From Tigriopus japonicus (lineage: Eukaryota; Arthropoda; Copepoda; Harpacticoida; Harpacticidae): a DNA stretch of 64,000 nt. The notes beneath the pieces are model-generated. The model was not told the origin of the DNA. It saw only the letters and a list, made by a program, of their open reading frames with translations, and searched no databases. A program made the translations under genes and the position numbers. Positions 60,577-64,000 of this stretch are shown one piece after another (within the stretch, counting starts at the first letter, position 1; each line of letters opens with the position of its first letter). The stretch covers positions 12,177,870 to 12,241,869 of the forward strand of contig CM021322.1 in the NCBI GenBank assembly GCA_010645155.1. Reading direction: 5' to 3'.

Positions 60577-63500
60577 ATGGAAGGAGGCAAAGTAGCCCGT
60601 TTCACCATCTCGCCCACTGAAGGCGGAGGAGGAGCTGGCGGCGGCGCTGACTCGCCTGATTTGGAATGTAGCGGAGGCATAGGGGGCGGCGATCACAAGC
60701 ACAAGGACGAGAGCTCGTTGTCAATGTTCAAACCGATCGCTGCGGCACCATTGACCTTGAGTAGTGCGGTTTCGACAACGGCTGCAGCCCCGGGTTCATC
60801 ATCACCGACGACCGTGGCGACCCAACGCTCCACCCCCATGGCTGGGAGTGCCAAGGACGCCGAGGAGGACCCCATGAAAGGGCAGGGGGCCACAGGGGGA
60901 GCCGTGGGTTTGGGTACGGGCGCCACCAAGGCTACCCCGGCCTCGGGGATGGGTGTGGAGAGCCCTGAGGATGCCAACAAGGCCGACGACGAGTCTGACG
61001 ATGATGAAGCCGAGATTGTAGAGGAATCGCCCACGGGACGATGGCTCAAGCGCAAAGAACAGGTGAGGAAAAAGAGGCATTAGACTTGAAAAAATAAGAC
61101 TTGTGGCAAAATCTATTTGTTCTGAGCAAGAGACTGGTTGCAAATGAATAATAAACCGCGTAAATATTGAAGGAATAACCATTCTTTTCCTGATAGTAGT
61201 GTACTGTGAATATGATGTCTTAAGTAAATACGTCCAATACGTCATTTTACGTAAAGCTTAAAATATTCAGGTCGACTTGTGATATTCCAGGAAAGAAAAG
61301 GGTCTTAAGTGAAGTGTATTGTTTTAGATCAAGTATCGGGATGTGCCGGGAATCGATACGGCCTATTTGGCCATGGATAGCGAGGAAGGTTTCGAAGTGG
61401 TTTGGAACGAGGCTCAGTTTTCGACGGCCAAGAAATTTGCATCCCAAGAGGAGAAACTCAAGGGTGTATTCGAAGCCTTGACACTGATTGATCATCCTAA
61501 TATCGTTAGGTTTCACAACTACTGGATTGACAAAGGCAATCCCAGTGAGAAGAAGGCGCCCAGGGTAAGACTCCCTTTGGACTAACCAATTACTGAAAAA
61601 GGGCTTCAATTCAACTGGTCTTGATTTCTCCTTATAGCTCGTGTTCATTACCGAATACATGTCCTCGGGTTCTTTAAAGAACTTTCTGCGCAAGACCAAG
61701 AAAAACAACCGAAAAATTGCACTCCAATCTTGGAAGCGTTGGTGCACTCAGATCCTGTCAGCCCTGAGGTATTTGTTTATTGATTTATACGCTCGTTCCT
61801 GCAATCCTAACGCTGATTTTTCCCCCCTAATGTCATAGCTATCTTCATCAAACGTGCACACCACCCATTATCCATGGTAATCTCACTTGCGATACCATTT
61901 TCATTCAGCACAATGGTTTGGTCAAAATCGGATCCATCGCTCCTGATATCATTCATCAAAACGTCAAAACCTGCCGAGAAAACATAAAAAACCTGCATTA
62001 CTTGGCACCTGAATGGGGAGGTAAAGTCGACCTTCCTTTTACAACTCCATCCCAACAAAACAAACCACCTTTACCCCTTTTTTTAAATTTCCACAGAGGA
62101 GGGAGTTATTCCAGATACGGCCAGTGACATCTACTCATTTGGCGTGTGTGCCTTGGAAACTGCTGCTCTTGACATTCAGCCATCCACTCCACAAGTGACA
62201 GCCTCCAATGCGACTTCAAGTAGCACTTCCACCGGAGGTTCCAGCACTTCCTCCAATCTTCAAGGGGCTTCCAGCACCTCAAACCCGGCTTTGACTACTT
62301 CGGCTAGTACTTCAACGACCGGTTTGGCTGACAAGGGTGAAGGGAAGGAGGCCACGCCCAAAGGAGCTAATCAATCTGGGGGGAGTGGCGGAGCGACTAG
62401 TGAAAATCACTCTTCGGCGACTGGAGGCGTGATTACTGAGGAGATGCTCTTCCGGGCTATTGATCATTTGGATGACGAGATGCAGAAGGATTTCATTCGG
62501 AAGTGCATGAACAAGGATCCCAAAGCTCGACCCACGGCTCGGGATCTTTTGTTCCATCCCGTGTTGTTTGAGGTGCATTCGCTCAAACTTTTGGCCGCTC
62601 ACAGCTTGGTCAACGCTCCTGGTAAGTTGATTGGAACAATTGACCCTTTAGGCTGTGGTTCAAGCACTGAACTGGATCAAGTAGATTGCTGAGGTTGAGA
62701 AAGTGACTGTAAATCGGTTTGTTTAATGCTTTCTGATATGGAAAGTGATGTTGAAGATGCTTGCTTTTTAGGAGAAGCCAATATGCTTGAGACTTCTACA
62801 AACACTTAACAGTGTTGTAAAACCGGTTAGGAAAAACTGATAGTTTTCTTAGCTTGAGCAATCTATTTTGTTATGTCTGTCTGGTGCGTTAATTTGATTT
62901 TTGTTGCTTTTAATATTCAGATATTGACAACACAAGTAAGTACTAAAAACTCGATTTTTTTTTCATTCTTGTGAAAAGCCTTACTGAACATTTGAAGTAA
63001 TTGCTTCTCGAAGTCGAAAATGTATGTAATGTTCATGCCCCGAATTTTTACTCACTGCACGAAACTATTTTGCTGTAGATACCTTGCAAATTACACAGAA
63101 AAATAATATACCATCCAGTTAAGCAATTCATGGACACAAATTATTAGCAGATTTTGTGCTTTTTGTCTGTAGTCATTAAGGTTTCCTTTTCTCTTTTTTG
63201 CTTCTCTAATATGATCAAGCTTTAATAATGACAGATTCATTAAGTAGACTCAACATTCAACATGATATGCTTGTGCCAACTTCAAAGGTGAATCAAAAAT
63301 TGTTTAACTTTCTTTCGACCTTAACATTTCTTATCAAAAGCTTTTGTGTATCTCTTGTGAATACTTTCAAAAACACAAATTTCACCCGTCATTGTAACAA
63401 GAGACATAATGTTTCAAAGAACAATTATATATTACGCAGTAAAAGTACAGTCGCAGTACTCAAATGGTGGTTGGAAACCTATAAGTTCAAATACGACAAC

Positions 63501-64000
63501 TAGCGGTAAGAAACATTGATTGTTTAAAAAACATTCACACAAACACATTAATTTCGACGATTAACCAACCGATCCAAAACAATCTCGAGCGCTTATCATT
63601 TAGTTAATCACGGGACAAATCATTTGTCTTTTTGACTCAAGTTGTGCATGGTAGATGTTCCAGACAGCTCCTAATTCCTTTGGTTACTACCATGATTGAA
63701 TTCAATTCCGTTTCTAGGCAATATCAACGAGACCATGGATGACGACGCCACCAAAGCGCACTACAGTTCCCAGACGGTCAAAGCCGCAGTTCTCAAGTCT
63801 GGCGAACAAAAGGAGTTCAAGTTGTCCGATTTTCCCGTTGCCGAGAAACTGGAAAAGTTCATGGAGGACGTCAAGTAAAGATCCTTAAAACAAAAACCCT
63901 TTAAAAAAACCCGAATACATATCCGACATCTATCTGACTTTCAGGAACGGCATTTATCCCATCACCGCGTTTCCTTTGATTCAAGGGGCTGCAGCGGCTC
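60577..64000 (+). CDS. NRBP: Nuclear receptor-binding protein (NRBP) pseudokinase, 5' part
   Basis: Adaptor pseudokinase of the NRBP1/Madm family, linked to vesicle traffic and growth signalling. Exons 60577-61062, 61328-61564, 61638-61768, 61839-62020, 62097-62621, 62921-62935 (15 nt), 63235-63287, 63457-63505, 63718-63874 and 63945-64000 (cut by the window edge). All are GT-AG and phases agree throughout. The N-terminus is Gly/Ala/Thr-rich and ends in an acidic stretch and EESPTGRWLKRKEQ. Family signatures follow: VPGIDTAYLAMDSEEGFEVV, FITEYMSSGSLKNFL, WKRWCTQILSAL, IIHGNLTCDTIFIQHNGL, SDIYSFGVCALE, RPTARDLLFHPVLFEV and KLEKFMEDVKNGIYPIT. The catalytic HRD is HGN (Asn299) and DFG is replaced by GSI, so it is kinase-dead as in known NRBPs. 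A Ser/Thr/Gly-rich insert (about 365-430) interrupts the C-lobe. Confidence 0.93.

Noticed and set aside
60693..61245. Minus-strand frames opposite NRBP exon 1
   Set aside because: Shadow of GC-rich NRBP coding sequence.
1..64000. CRISPR array, operon or prokaryotic defence system
   Set aside because: No regularly spaced identical repeats with unique spacers were seen. Introns and gene families are clearly metazoan.

Overview
This is eukaryotic nuclear DNA: genes are split by GT-AG introns, intergenic DNA is AT-rich and full of short non-autonomous transposons, and every recognised product is a metazoan family. A bHLHe22/Oli-type factor, NRBP, an ATP8A-type flippase, a tetraspanin and a probable STN1 point to an invertebrate animal, most likely an arthropod; a crustacean (copepod-like) is my guess. 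STN1 argues against a fly. Species cannot be fixed from the sequence. One assembly gap (Ns 35484-35921) is present.

Layout. 1-2271: nothing recognisable. 2272-10354 (minus): six-exon tetraspanin, 252 aa, with a 954-bp long-TIR transposon in one intron. 10355-25991: gene-poor, with only weak exon candidates, microsatellites and a 1-kb near-perfect palindrome (22828-23856). 25992-27446 (minus): single-exon bHLH factor. 27447-39168: gene-poor, with nested repeats, non-LTR retrotransposon remnants and the gap. 39169-39903 (minus): probable STN1. 40706-44657 (minus): two-exon P4-ATPase, 1143 aa, whose only coding intron is largely a foldback MITE related to the core of the 23-kb palindrome. 46770-48447 (minus): a three-exon, 174-aa gene of unknown family assembled here from splice signals. 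48.5-60.1 kb: transposon graveyard with hAT-type MITEs, two with exact or near-exact 8-bp target duplications, plus foldback elements and a 30-bp tandem repeat. 60577-64000 (plus): NRBP pseudokinase, running off the right edge.

The genes do not form a pathway. They are unrelated housekeeping or developmental genes: membrane scaffold, neural transcription factor, telomere/replication factor, lipid flippase, unknown protein and pseudokinase adaptor. I found no operon, CRISPR or defence system. The most notable content is the density and nesting of palindromic or MITE elements and the unidentified 174-aa gene. Exon joins were made by hand from splice sites and reading phase, without alignments.
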